The position numbers and the translations under genes were made by a program. Below, in pieces: positions 16,894-25,286 of a stretch of DNA of 64,000 bases. Origin of the DNA: Planctomycetota bacterium (GTDB taxonomy: Bacteria; Planctomycetota; Phycisphaerae; Phycisphaerales; UBA1924). A model generated the notes under the pieces. It did no database searches, was not told where the DNA came from, and saw only the letters and a program-made list of their open reading frames with translations. The DNA lies in contig JAFIFX010000006.1 of NCBI GenBank assembly GCA_020831805.1, positions 82,581 through 146,580 of the forward strand. The letters are read 5' to 3'. Positions within the stretch are counted from its first letter, which is position 1. Each line of letters starts with the position of its first letter.

Positions 16894-17712
16894 TCACGCG
16901 CCGGCGTCCAGCCCGCCGAACCGGCGCCGCCTCGACGCGAACGCCCGCACCGCGTTGAACAGGCTCGTTTCGACGAAGTCCGGCCAGTGCTCGTCGGTCA
17001 CATACAGCTCCGCGTAGCTGAGCTGCCACAGCAGGTAGTTGCTCAGCCGCATCTCCCCGCCCGTCCGGACCAGCAGGTCCGGGTCCGGGAGTCCGACGGT
17101 CGTCAGATGATCCTCCACCACCGACTCGTCGATCTGCTCCGGCCGGAGCCCGCCCGCAGCCGCCTTGTCCGCGATTGCCCGCACCGCGTCGACGATCTCG
17201 TCCCGCGACCCATAGTTGATCGCCAGGCACACCGTCAGCCCCGTGCACCCCGCGGTGGCCGCGGTCAGGTCGTCAAGCGCCGCCAGCACATCGTCCGGCA
17301 AGCCCCGGCGCCGGCCGATGACCCGCACGCGGATGTTGTGGCGGAGCAACTCGTTCTTTTCTCCCTCACAGTACGCCACGCACAGACGCATCAGCGCCTC
17401 GATCTCGTCCCCCGGCCGGCGCCAGTTCTCCGTGCTGAACGAGTACAGCGTGACGAACTCCACCCCGATCTTGGCGCACGCCCGGATCGTCTCGCGCACC
17501 GCCGACGCCCCGGCCCGGTGCCCGAACACCCGCGGGAACCCCCGCTCCTCGGCCCAACGCCCGTTGCCGTCCATGATCACCGCGATGTGCCGCGGGATGC
17601 GAGAGACCGGCACATCCGGGAGCAGGCCCGCCGGGTCCGCTTCGGGGAACTTCGCCCGGATCCGCTGCAGGGCCGCCGCGTCCGCCGGATCGCTCACCGA
17701 CGAGACCGTCAC
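16894..17712 (-). CDS. uppS: Isoprenyl (undecaprenyl diphosphate) synthase
   Basis: This cis-prenyltransferase makes the C55 carrier lipid for peptidoglycan and surface glycans. The 272-residue protein has the catalytic motif HIAVIMDGNGRWAEERG (about 42-58), HRAGASAVRE, the TLYSFSTENWRRP segment and the C-terminal RTGGEMRLSNYLLWQLSYAE with the conserved SYAE region. Its N-terminus is extended by about 35 residues. The ATG overlaps the purA stop (ATGA at 17709-17712), so translation is coupled. The product would support the glycan operon at 47-57 kb, as it does in any envelope synthesis. Confidence 0.95.
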   Translation of the reverse strand: MTVSSVSDPADAAALQRIRAKFPEADPAGLLPDVPVSRIPRHIAVIMDGNGRWAEERGFPRVFGHRAGASAVRETIRACAKIGVEFVTLYSFSTENWRRPGDEIEALMRLCVAYCEGEKNELLRHNIRVRVIGRRRGLPDDVLAALDDLTAATAGCTGLTVCLAINYGSRDEIVDAVRAIADKAAAGGLRPEQIDESVVEDHLTTVGLPDPDLLVRTGGEMRLSNYLLWQLSYAELYVTDEHWPDFVETSLFNAVRAFASRRRRFGGLDAGA

Positions 17713-19118
17713 GCCCGCCCCCCCGCCGGCACGCCCGCCTCGCGCTCGATCGTCTGCACCCGGTCCGGCCCCACGCCGATCGTCCGCACCGGCACGCCCA
17801 CGAACGCCTCGATGGCCTCCACATACCGTCGCGCCGCACCGGGCAGGTCCTCGAACGAACGCACGCCCGTGATCTCGTCACCGAACCCGGCCATGGACTC
17901 GTACACCGGCCGCACCTCGGCCAGATCGAACCCGTCCGGCAGGAACCGATCGGTCCGACCATCCGGCGTCTCGTACGCCACGCACAGCTTCAGCTCGTCG
18001 AAGCCAGCCAGCACATCCAGCAGCGTCAGCCCGATCTCGGTCACCCCCGAGACCATCGCCGCATACTTCAAGGCCACCAGGTCGATCCAGCCCACGCGGC
18101 GCGGCCGGCCCGTCGTCGTCCCGTACTCCCGCCCCCGCTCGCGGATCCGGTGCGCCGTCTCGTCGAACAGCTCGGTCGGCATCGGGCCCCCGCCCACCCG
18201 CGTCGAATAGGCCTTGACCACCCCGATGATCGTCCCGACCTTCTGAGGCGGTAGACCCGACCCCGGCCCGATCCCCAGGCTCGACGCATTGGAGCTGGTC
18301 ACATACGGGAAGGTCCCGTGGTCCACATCCAGCATCGTCGCGTTCGCGCCCTCGAACAGCAGCGTCTTGCCCGCCCGGTCCAGATCGTGCAGCAGGTAGG
18401 TCGTGTCCTTGATCACCGGACGCAGCCGCTCGCCGAAGCCGATCATCCGGTCGGCGATCTCCCCCGCGTTGAACGGGTCCGGCTCGCCCGGACGCAGCCC
18501 GCGGAAGATCGCGTTCTTCATCGAGCAGATCAGATCCAGCTTCGACCGCAGCAGCTCCGGACGCAGCAGGTCCCCCACCCGCACCGCAGTCGCCCGTTGC
18601 ACCTTGTCCGCGTACGCCGGCCCGATGCCCCGGCGGGTCGTCCCGATCGCCGACACGGCGTGCTTCGGCGGGCTCTTCTCGTCCACGGGCGCGGCGGTCA
18701 GCAGCTCCTCCCGCAGCGCATCCTCCGCCTTGTGGTACGGCAGCACCACATGGGCCCGGTCCGACAGCACAAGGGCTGAAACATCCACCCCGCGTGCCGA
18801 GAGCCCGTCCATCTCCTCGATCAACCGCTCCGGATCGACCACCACCCCGTTGCCCACGACCGCCAGCACCCCGGGGGCCAGGATCCCCGACGGCACGAGG
18901 TGGAGCGCGTACCGCACGCCGCCGACCACCACCGAGTGGCCCGCGTTCGCCCCGCCGTTGTACCGCACCACGGCGTCGAACCGGCCCGCCAGCCGGTCCA
19001 CCAGCTTGCCCTTGCCCTCATCCCCCCACTGCAACCCCACGACCGCCCAATGCCGGCCGACGCCGGCCGTTGCCGGACCCATCCCCGCGCCCGATCCGTC
19101 TTGGTCCGAAAACTGCAT
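17709..19118 (-). CDS. purA: Adenylosuccinate synthetase
   Basis: PurA converts IMP, aspartate and GTP to adenylosuccinate, the first committed step to AMP. The 469-residue protein has the signature HWAVVGLQWGDEGKGKLVD (about 22-40), the VRYNGGANAGHSVVV motif, AVSAIGTTRRGIGPAYADK and the C-terminal GPDRVQTI. ATG 19118 has GGAGG seven bases upstream; the longer frame begins with TTG and lacks such a site. The length is a little above the typical 430. It heads the purA-uppS-cdsA run. Confidence 0.96.
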   Translation of the reverse strand: MQFSDQDGSGAGMGPATAGVGRHWAVVGLQWGDEGKGKLVDRLAGRFDAVVRYNGGANAGHSVVVGGVRYALHLVPSGILAPGVLAVVGNGVVVDPERLIEEMDGLSARGVDVSALVLSDRAHVVLPYHKAEDALREELLTAAPVDEKSPPKHAVSAIGTTRRGIGPAYADKVQRATAVRVGDLLRPELLRSKLDLICSMKNAIFRGLRPGEPDPFNAGEIADRMIGFGERLRPVIKDTTYLLHDLDRAGKTLLFEGANATMLDVDHGTFPYVTSSNASSLGIGPGSGLPPQKVGTIIGVVKAYSTRVGGGPMPTELFDETAHRIRERGREYGTTTGRPRRVGWIDLVALKYAAMVSGVTEIGLTLLDVLAGFDELKLCVAYETPDGRTDRFLPDGFDLAEVRPVYESMAGFGDEITGVRSFEDLPGAARRYVEAIEAFVGVPVRTIGVGPDRVQTIEREAGVPAGGRA

Positions 19119-19303
19119 CACCGGGCCTCCCGCGTCGCTCAAAGGCAATCAACCATACGCGATCCTCACGCCCCGCGTTCGCCACCGCCCCCCCAAACCG
19201 GACAGACCGCACCCCGCCCGGCCCGTCTCGTCCGACAAACACGCCCGGAGGACAACACTCGGCCCAGAAACGCCGATCCTCCCCCCACGCGGAGACACGG
19301 CAT

Positions 19304-19486
19304 ATGGGCGAATCAACAGTCAGGATCATGTGCCCGAACCTGACCTGTCGCAAGGTCCTGGCCGTCCCCGCGGTCGCACGCGGCAAGACCGTCCGCTGCC
19401 GATCCTGCGGCACGAACATCCGCGTCCCCGAGACCAAGAAGGCCCCCAAGCCCACCGAGCAGCCCCAGACCAACGAACCCGACTAA
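19304..19486 (+). CDS. Small zinc-ribbon protein (MJ0042-like)
   Basis: This 60-residue protein has a four-cysteine zinc ribbon: CPNLTC (residues 10-15) and CRSC (residues 32-35) framing ARGKTVR, then a Lys/Pro/Glu-rich tail. Short proteins of the type MJ0042/zf-ribbon_3 are abundant in planctomycetes, often at the N-terminus of larger proteins. GGAGA precedes the ATG. Its own gene lies between purA (divergent) and a convergent FHA gene. Function is unknown; interaction with nucleic acid or protein is plausible. Confidence 0.75.
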   Translation: MGESTVRIMCPNLTCRKVLAVPAVARGKTVRCRSCGTNIRVPETKKAPKPTEQPQTNEPD

Positions 19487-19501
19487 GCCGCGTCGCCCGG
19501 C

Positions 19502-19975
19502 TTACAGGGGCGGCTGCTCGTCCTCGTCATCGTCGAGATCGAAGTCCATCAGGCTCGACTCGTCCGCCGCCGGCTTCGGAGCCGCCGCCGGCACCGACGC
19601 GCGGGGCGCGTCCCCCCCGACCTTGGACTCTTCCTCCGGCAGTCCGTCGTCATACAGGAACTCCGGATCGAACTCGTCCGGGTCCCCGTTCACCTGCACC
19701 AGGAAGACCTGCCCGCCCACGCTAAGCAGATCGCCCGGCGCCAACGGCTGCTCCGTGACCCGCTCCTGGTTGACATAGGTCCCGTTGCTCGATCCCAGGT
19801 CCCGCACCACGATCGACCCCCCCTCGATCATGATCTCGCAGTGCTTCCGCGAGACCCCGGCGATCGGGATCCGCAGCTGGCACCCTTCCTGGCGACCGAC
19901 CACCGTCCGGTCCTTGGCCAGGACCACCCGCTGGCTCTCACCCTCCGCCGTCACTCGCACAAGCGCCACTTCCAC
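19502..19975 (-). CDS. FHA-domain protein
   Basis: FHA domains read phosphothreonine peptides. The 157-residue protein has the fold at about residues 15-95 with its conserved residues: VGRQEGCQLRI (Gly27, Arg28), VSRKHCEI (Ser42, His45) and SSNGTYVN (Asn64, Gly65). A linker rich in Pro/Ala and a highly acidic C-terminus (FDLDDDEDEQPP) follow. No kinase gene is next to it. Likely a phospho-dependent signalling adaptor; the partner is unknown. Confidence 0.92.
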   Translation of the reverse strand: MEVALVRVTAEGESQRVVLAKDRTVVGRQEGCQLRIPIAGVSRKHCEIMIEGGSIVVRDLGSSNGTYVNQERVTEQPLAPGDLLSVGGQVFLVQVNGDPDEFDPEFLYDDGLPEEESKVGGDAPRASVPAAAPKPAADESSLMDFDLDDDEDEQPPL

Positions 19976-20079
19976 CGCGTTCTATCCTTTCTCAAGGCGT
20001 CCGATCCATCCCGGGCCCGCCCGATCCCCCGCAAGAGGCCACGAACCCGTTGCACGACGATACCGCCATCCGACTCCCC

Positions 20080-21294
20080 ATGCAACGCTCGATCGCCACG
20101 GCGGCGGTTCCCGCGGCCGCCTTGACCCCCCCGATTCACGCCGGGGACGCCCCAAAGCCCCGCTCGTTGTACCTCCATATCCCCTTCTGCGCCCACAAGT
20201 GCCATTACTGCGACTTTTACTCCATCGTGGACACCCGCGACCGCCAGGACGCGTTCACCGCCCGCATGGTCCGGGAACTCGCCGCCCTCGCCCCGCTGGC
20301 CGGGCCCCTCGACACCATCTTCGTCGGCGGGGGGACCCCCAGCCTGCTCCGCCCCGACCTCTGGGAACACCTTCTCACCATCTTTCACCAACTCTTCACC
20401 CTCGAACCGGGGGCCGAGTTCTCCGTCGAGTGCAACCCCGAGACGGTCACCGACGACCTGATGCCCGTCCTCGCCGCCGGCGGCGTTAACCGCGTTAGCA
20501 TGGGCGCTCAGTCCTTCAACCGCCACCATCTGACCACCCTCGAACGACGCCACGACCCCGACCGCCTGCCGCTGGCCGCCGACACCGTCCGACGCGCCGG
20601 CATTGAGCGCCTCTCCGTCGACCTGATCTCCGGCGTCCCGGGCCAGACCCTCGACCAATGGCACGCGGACCTGACGGCCGCCCTCGCCCTGGGCACCGAG
20701 CACCTCTCCGCCTACACACTCACCTACGAGCCAGGCACCGCCATGACCGCCCGCCTGCACAAGGGCGAGTTCACCAAGACCGACGACGACCTCGAAGCCG
20801 ATATGTACGAGCACACCGTCGCCACCCTCCGCGCCCGCGGGCTCGACCGGTACGAGGTCTCCAACCACGCCCGCCCCGGCGCTGAATGCCGCCACAACCT
20901 CGCCTATTGGCGCCAGGAATCCTGGCTCGCCGCCGGCCCCAGCGCCAGCGCCCATGTCCTCGGCTGGCGGTGGAAGAACACCCCGCGCCTCGACGACTAC
21001 CTCGCCGGAGACGACGACGGCTTCGCCCCCGTCTGCGAACTCGAACAGCCCGACCCGCGCCGGGCGCTCATGGACCGTCTGATGACCGGCGTCCGCCTGC
21101 GCGAGGGGGTCGATGCCCCCCGCGCCCTGGCCGACGCCCGCCCGCTCCACGCCGAGCAAGCGCTCGCCGAGGCCGCCGAAGCCTGCCGCCGCGAGGGCTG
21201 GCTCACGGTCACGGAGTCCCGCTGGACGCTGACCGATCCCGGGTTCCTCTTCGCCGACCGCGTCGCCGCCGATCTGATCAATGCGATCCCCTGA
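20080..21294 (+). CDS. hemW: Radical SAM heme chaperone HemW
   Basis: HemW is related to oxygen-independent coproporphyrinogen III oxidase but is thought to bind and insert heme. The protein (404 residues) has HIPFCAHKCHYCDFYS with the CxxxCxxC cluster at residues 37, 41 and 44 (from ATG 20080), GGGTPSLL, and the FSVECNPETV and VNRVSMGAQSFN motifs. The cysteine after CxxC is replaced by Asp-Phe, as in HemW rather than HemN. A TTG at 20050 (ten residues longer, AAGAGG upstream) is an alternative start. The gene is divergent from the FHA gene and convergent with an RluA gene. Confidence 0.93.
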   Translation: MQRSIATAAVPAAALTPPIHAGDAPKPRSLYLHIPFCAHKCHYCDFYSIVDTRDRQDAFTARMVRELAALAPLAGPLDTIFVGGGTPSLLRPDLWEHLLTIFHQLFTLEPGAEFSVECNPETVTDDLMPVLAAGGVNRVSMGAQSFNRHHLTTLERRHDPDRLPLAADTVRRAGIERLSVDLISGVPGQTLDQWHADLTAALALGTEHLSAYTLTYEPGTAMTARLHKGEFTKTDDDLEADMYEHTVATLRARGLDRYEVSNHARPGAECRHNLAYWRQESWLAAGPSASAHVLGWRWKNTPRLDDYLAGDDDGFAPVCELEQPDPRRALMDRLMTGVRLREGVDAPRALADARPLHAEQALAEAAEACRREGWLTVTESRWTLTDPGFLFADRVAADLINAIP

Positions 21295-21319
21295 ACGAGC
21301 CGCGCCACGCCCGCTCGGA

Positions 21320-22084
21320 TCATTCCCCTTCGCCCTCGTCCGGCCGCGACAACTCCAGCCGCTTGAGCAGCCCCCGCAGGTCCTTCGGGAACGCCGTCCG
21401 AACATCCAGCGTTTCCCCCGTGACCGGGTGCGCCAACGAGAGCCGGTGCGCGTGCAAGGCAAGCCGCTTGGAGGCGCCGCGCGAGCGGTGCGGCCCGTAC
21501 ACCGGATCGCCGAGCACCGGCGCACCGATCAGGTCCATGTGCACGCGGATCTGGTGCAGCCGCCCCGTCACCGGACGCGCCTCGATCAACGCCCCCAGCT
21601 CGCTCGCCTGCAGCACCCGGTACGCGGTCAGCGCCGACTTGCCCGACGCGCTCGGGCGAGCGATCCGCTCGGAGGTGTACCGGTTCTTGCGTCGCAGCAC
21701 CTCCTCGATCGGCTGGCGCACCACGCCCTCCGGCTCCCGAGGGGCCTTGAGCGTCACCGCCCAGTAGTACTTGCGGACCTCCCGTTGCTCGAACGCCGCA
21801 CGCAGGCCGTCGTACGCCGCGTGCGTCAACGCCACCGCCAGCACGCCGCTCGTCCCCTGGTCCAGCCGGTGCACCAGCCCGTGGTCCCGCGCCAGGCCCA
21901 GCTGACGCAGGCGCTCGCCCCACTTCTCGTACAGCCCGTTCAGCAGCGTGTCGTGCTGATGCCCCACGCCCGGCACCGTCACCGTGCCGGCCATCTTCTC
22001 GACGATCAGCAGGTGCTCGTCCTCGTGCAGCGTCCGGAAGGTCACCCGCGGGTTCGGCTCGATGTTCGTCCCGATCTCGCTCAC
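21320..22084 (-). CDS. RluA-family pseudouridine synthase
   Basis: The family converts uridine to pseudouridine in rRNA or tRNA. The 254-residue protein has the catalytic motif GLVHRLDQGTSGVLAVAL (Asp about residue 77), the KYYWAVTLKA segment, TAYRVL and RPVTGRLHQIRVHM. No S4 domain is visible, so it resembles short RluA/RluC-like enzymes more than RluD; the target site cannot be assigned. GTG 22084 overlaps the stop of the upstream gene (GTGA), giving translational coupling with the phosphogluconolactonase. Confidence 0.9.
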   Translation of the reverse strand: MSEIGTNIEPNPRVTFRTLHEDEHLLIVEKMAGTVTVPGVGHQHDTLLNGLYEKWGERLRQLGLARDHGLVHRLDQGTSGVLAVALTHAAYDGLRAAFEQREVRKYYWAVTLKAPREPEGVVRQPIEEVLRRKNRYTSERIARPSASGKSALTAYRVLQASELGALIEARPVTGRLHQIRVHMDLIGAPVLGDPVYGPHRSRGASKRLALHAHRLSLAHPVTGETLDVRTAFPKDLRGLLKRLELSRPDEGEGE

Positions 22085-22833
22085 ACGCTCTCCTCCGCCG
22101 GGCCTTCGCGGTTGTCGCCCCCGCACGCGCGGTGGTCCAGGTACCACCGCAGCTCGCCCCCCACGGGCAGCACGCCCACCGACGCGTGGTCCGCCTCGGC
22201 CGCACGCACCATCGCCATCGCCCCGCGCCCGGTGCCGATCACCATCAGCAGACGGCACCCCCGCAGCGCCCGCGCCGTCAGCGTCACCACCGAACCGTCC
22301 TCGCTCGAGCCCACCAGACGACCCATCGGGTCGTCCGTGCCCCGCAGCACCGCCGGCTCCGGCGGCAGCAGCACGCAGTCGAGCCGGTCCTGACCCGCGT
22401 CACGCTGACCCAGATGCCCGAGCAACTCCGCCTCGTACCGCTCCACCGCGTCGTGCAGATGCCCCGGCAGCGGATGGGCCTGGTCCTCGGGCATGTCCGT
22501 CGCCGCCAGCACCATCTCCCCCAGGTGCGTGTGGCTGTGCCGCTCGTCCCCCACCCCCACGCGGGGCTCGACCAGCGACCACAGGTGTGTCCGCGACCAC
22601 GGAAGATCCCGGTAGTTCGGGTCCGTCATCAGCCGCACCAGCAGCCGATGCTCAACCGGCCCATACCCCATCCCCAGGTGGAACGCCCCGAACGCCCGCA
22701 CGCACGCGTGGGCCTGGAGGAACAGGTCCGCCGCCGCCGCCCCCAGCGCATCGTCCACCGAGGGACGCAGGACCACCCGGCCCGGAAGCCGCGGCGCCTC
22801 GATCTCCCCGGCGAGTTCGTACGATGCGTCCAT
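22081..22833 (-). CDS. 6-phosphogluconolactonase family protein
   Basis: It is a member of the glucosamine-6-phosphate isomerase/6-phosphogluconolactonase family. At 250 residues it has the features expected of pgl: PNYRDLPWSRTHLWSLVEPRVG (in place of the consensus W..fwvDER.v), DERHSHTHLGEM (resembles D..SN), DCVLLPPEPA (in place of ..lGmG.DGHtASLFP), and MGRL.G. Several catalytic-loop residues deviate from the consensus. The assignment as Pgl rather than another isomerase-like protein is therefore moderate. It would hydrolyse 6-phosphogluconolactone in the oxidative pentose phosphate pathway. It overlaps the RluA gene by four bases and is divergent from thiE. Confidence 0.72.
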   Translation of the reverse strand: MDASYELAGEIEAPRLPGRVVLRPSVDDALGAAAADLFLQAHACVRAFGAFHLGMGYGPVEHRLLVRLMTDPNYRDLPWSRTHLWSLVEPRVGVGDERHSHTHLGEMVLAATDMPEDQAHPLPGHLHDAVERYEAELLGHLGQRDAGQDRLDCVLLPPEPAVLRGTDDPMGRLVGSSEDGSVVTLTARALRGCRLLMVIGTGRGAMAMVRAAEADHASVGVLPVGGELRWYLDHRACGGDNREGPAEESV

Positions 22834-22891
22834 GGGCGTGTATTGTGGCGCGTCCACCCCGCCCAAGCCACACGAGCACCGAAAACCGCAG

Positions 22892-23956
22892 ATGGACCCC
22901 CTCGCACGCCTGATCGACGCCTCCGCCAACCGCGCCCGCGAGGGCCTGCGTGTGATGGAGGACATCGCCCGCTTCGTGCTCGACGACCCCGAACTGACCG
23001 GATCGCTCAAACGACTCCGCCACGACCTCCGCGCCAACCTCGACGCCCTGCCCCTCCGCCCGGCCGACCTGCTCGCCGCCCGAGACACCCCCGGCGATAT
23101 CGGGACTGCCATCACCACCCCCGGCGAACTGGCCAGGCCCGACGCCCTGCCCGACCTCGCCGCCGCCGCCGCCAAACGCGCCCAGGAAGCCCTGCGCTCC
23201 CTGGAAGAATCCGCCAAAGCTCTGGCCCGCTCCGGCGCGGGCTTCGAATCGCTCCGCTACCGGCTCTACGACCTCGAAAAAACCCTCCGCGCCCGCCTCG
23301 CCCCGCCCTGCCCGCAGTGGACGCTGTGTGTCCTCGTCACCGCCGCGCTCTGCATCTATCACACGCCCGACGACCTTGTCCGCCTCGCCGCCGAGGGCGG
23401 GGCCGGCTGCGTGCAGATCCGCGAGAAGGACATGCCCGACGCCCAGCGCCTCGACCACACCGCCCGCCTGGTCGAGACCGCCCACCGCGCCGGCATCCAC
23501 GCCGTGGTCAACGACCGCCCCGACCTCGCCCGCCTGACCGACGCCGACGGGGTCCACCTCGGCCAGGACGACTTGCCTGTCGGCGCCGCCCGACGCATCC
23601 TCGGCCCGGCCCGCTGGATCGGTGTCTCCTGCTCGACGATCGAGCACGCCCGCCGAGCCGCCGCCGACCGCGCCGACACCATCGGCCTCGGCCCGATGTT
23701 CCCCAGCGCCACCAAGCCCAAGCCCGCGCTCTCCGGCCCCGGTCTGATCCGCGCCGTCCTCGAAGACCCCGCGGCCGCCCGCCTGCCCCACCTGGCCATC
23801 AGCGGCATCACCCCCGCCAACGCCCCCGAACTGGCCGCCGTCGGCTGCCGGGGCGTCGCCGTCAGCAGCGCTGTCTGCGCCGCCGAGGACCCCCGCGCCG
23901 TCTGCCGGGCCATCATCGACGCCCTCCGCCCCGCCGACGCTACCATCGACGCATGA
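22892..23956 (+). CDS. thiE: Thiamine phosphate synthase with N-terminal ThiD2-like domain
   Basis: The 354-residue protein fuses two domains. Residues about 1-150 (LIDASANRAREGLRVMEDIARF, LKRLRHDLRANL, KRAQEALRSLEE) resemble the ThiD2 family, an alternative hydroxymethylpyrimidine-phosphate kinase. Residues about 155-350 form the ThiE TIM barrel: GAGCVQIREKDMP (pyrophosphate/pyrimidine), VVNDRPDLARLTDADGVHLG, GVSCSTIEHA, IGLGPMFPSATKP and ISGITP. ThiE joins HMP-PP and thiazole phosphate to thiamine phosphate, so one protein may do consecutive steps. ATG 22892 is chosen over 22832. Its stop overlaps the start of the M16 gene (ATGA). Confidence 0.9.
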   Translation: MDPLARLIDASANRAREGLRVMEDIARFVLDDPELTGSLKRLRHDLRANLDALPLRPADLLAARDTPGDIGTAITTPGELARPDALPDLAAAAAKRAQEALRSLEESAKALARSGAGFESLRYRLYDLEKTLRARLAPPCPQWTLCVLVTAALCIYHTPDDLVRLAAEGGAGCVQIREKDMPDAQRLDHTARLVETAHRAGIHAVVNDRPDLARLTDADGVHLGQDDLPVGAARRILGPARWIGVSCSTIEHARRAAADRADTIGLGPMFPSATKPKPALSGPGLIRAVLEDPAAARLPHLAISGITPANAPELAAVGCRGVAVSSAVCAAEDPRAVCRAIIDALRPADATIDA

Positions 23957-25173
23957 GTGTCACCTACCAGGAAATCGTCCTCGACAACGGCCTGCGCATC
24001 GCCGCCGAGGTCGCCCCCGGCGCCCACTCCGCGGCCGTCGGCTTCTTCGTCCGCACCGGCGCCCGCGACGAGCCCACCGAGGTGATGGGCGTGTCCCACT
24101 ACCTCGAGCACATGATGTTCAAGGGCACCGAGGACCTCCCCGCCGACGCCATCAACCAGGCCTTCGACGACCTGGGCGCCTCCAACAACGCCTTCACCTC
24201 CCGCGAGATGACCTGCTTCTACGCCCACACCCTGCCCGAGGGCATGGACAAGGCGACCGACCTCATCGCCCGCATGCTGCGCCCCGCCCTGCGCAACACC
24301 GACTTCGACACCGAGAAACAGGTGATCCTCGAAGAGATCGCCATGTACGCCGACAACCCCTTCTGGGTCCTCTACGAGGAAACCATCGACCGGCGCTACA
24401 ACCGCGCCCGCCTGGGCCACCGCGTCCTGGGCACCAAGGACTCCGTCGGCGCGATGACCCGCGACCAGATGAACGCCTACTTCACCGACCGCTACGCGCC
24501 CGATTCCATGGTCGTCGCCCTCGCCGGCGCCGTCGACTTCGACCGCTGCGTCGACCTGATCAAAGACCGCTGCGCCGCCTGGCCCGCCACCGGCGCCCGA
24601 CGCGACCCCGCCCCCCCCGAGCGCGCCACCGGGCGCTTCGAGATGACCGACCCCAAGGTCAACCGCGGCTACCTCATCGGCGTCGCCGATGCCCCCGGCG
24701 TCGAGGACGAGCGCCGCCACGCCGCCGCCCTGCTCGCCCAGGTCCTCGGCGGGGCCGACAACTCCCGCCTCCACTGGGCCCTGATCGAGACTGGACTCGC
24801 CGAGGAGGCCCAGTCCGCCTACGACCCCATGGACCGCCACGGCGAGTTCTTCGTCTACGCCTCCGGCGACCCCGACAAACTCGGCGACATCGAAGAGGTC
24901 ATCCGCAACGAAATCCGCGGCCTCCGCGACTCCATCGAAGAAGACGACCTCGCCAAGCTCCGCGCCAAGGCCCTCACCGCCCTGACCCTCGCCTCCGAAC
25001 GCCCCTCCGGCCGCATGATGCGCCTCGGGCGCGTCTGGACCATGCTCGGCAAGTACATCACCCTCGACGAGGAACTCGAATCCCTCGCCAGGGTCACCGC
25101 CGACGATGTCAAGGCCGTCTGCGACGCCTTCCCCTTCGACAACTGGCTGCTCGGCACCATGAAGCCCGCTTGA
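23953..25173 (+). CDS. M16-family zinc metallopeptidase
   Basis: Pitrilysin-type peptidase of 406 residues with the inverted zinc motif HYLEHMMF (HxxEH, His49, Glu52, His53) and the distal glutamate region ILEEIAMYADNP about 75 residues later (Glu127/128). The length fits the single-chain bacterial M16B subtype similar to mitochondrial processing peptidase beta subunit. No signal peptide is seen, so it is probably cytosolic. It overlaps thiE by four bases; the coupling has no evident metabolic logic. A hairpin without T-run (25184-25203) follows and may terminate transcription. Confidence 0.93.
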   Translation: MSVTYQEIVLDNGLRIAAEVAPGAHSAAVGFFVRTGARDEPTEVMGVSHYLEHMMFKGTEDLPADAINQAFDDLGASNNAFTSREMTCFYAHTLPEGMDKATDLIARMLRPALRNTDFDTEKQVILEEIAMYADNPFWVLYEETIDRRYNRARLGHRVLGTKDSVGAMTRDQMNAYFTDRYAPDSMVVALAGAVDFDRCVDLIKDRCAAWPATGARRDPAPPERATGRFEMTDPKVNRGYLIGVADAPGVEDERRHAAALLAQVLGGADNSRLHWALIETGLAEEAQSAYDPMDRHGEFFVYASGDPDKLGDIEEVIRNEIRGLRDSIEEDDLAKLRAKALTALTLASERPSGRMMRLGRVWTMLGKYITLDEELESLARVTADDVKAVCDAFPFDNWLLGTMKPA

Positions 25174-25225
25174 GCCCTGGAGCGGGGGGCATACCTGCCC
25201 CCCGTCCGCCCGCAGGGCGGAGCCC

Positions 25226-25257
25226 AAAAACAGGAACGCCGACCCAACGGCCGGCGT
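25226..25257 (-). terminator. Probable terminator for the M42 peptidase gene
   Basis: On the minus strand, 30 bases after the M42 stop, an 8-bp stem with one mismatch (25257-25250 pairing 25243-25236) is followed after five bases by a run of five T residues (25230-25226). It is weaker than other terminators in this window. Confidence 0.5.
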
Positions 25258-25286
25258 CCTCTGATTGTTCACGATCAGCGGCCTGC

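Noticed and set aside
22132..23952. Long plus-strand frame leading into the M16 protease
   Set aside because: It is Arg/Pro/His-rich nonsense overlapping pgl and thiE; the protease starts at 23953 with ATGA coupling.
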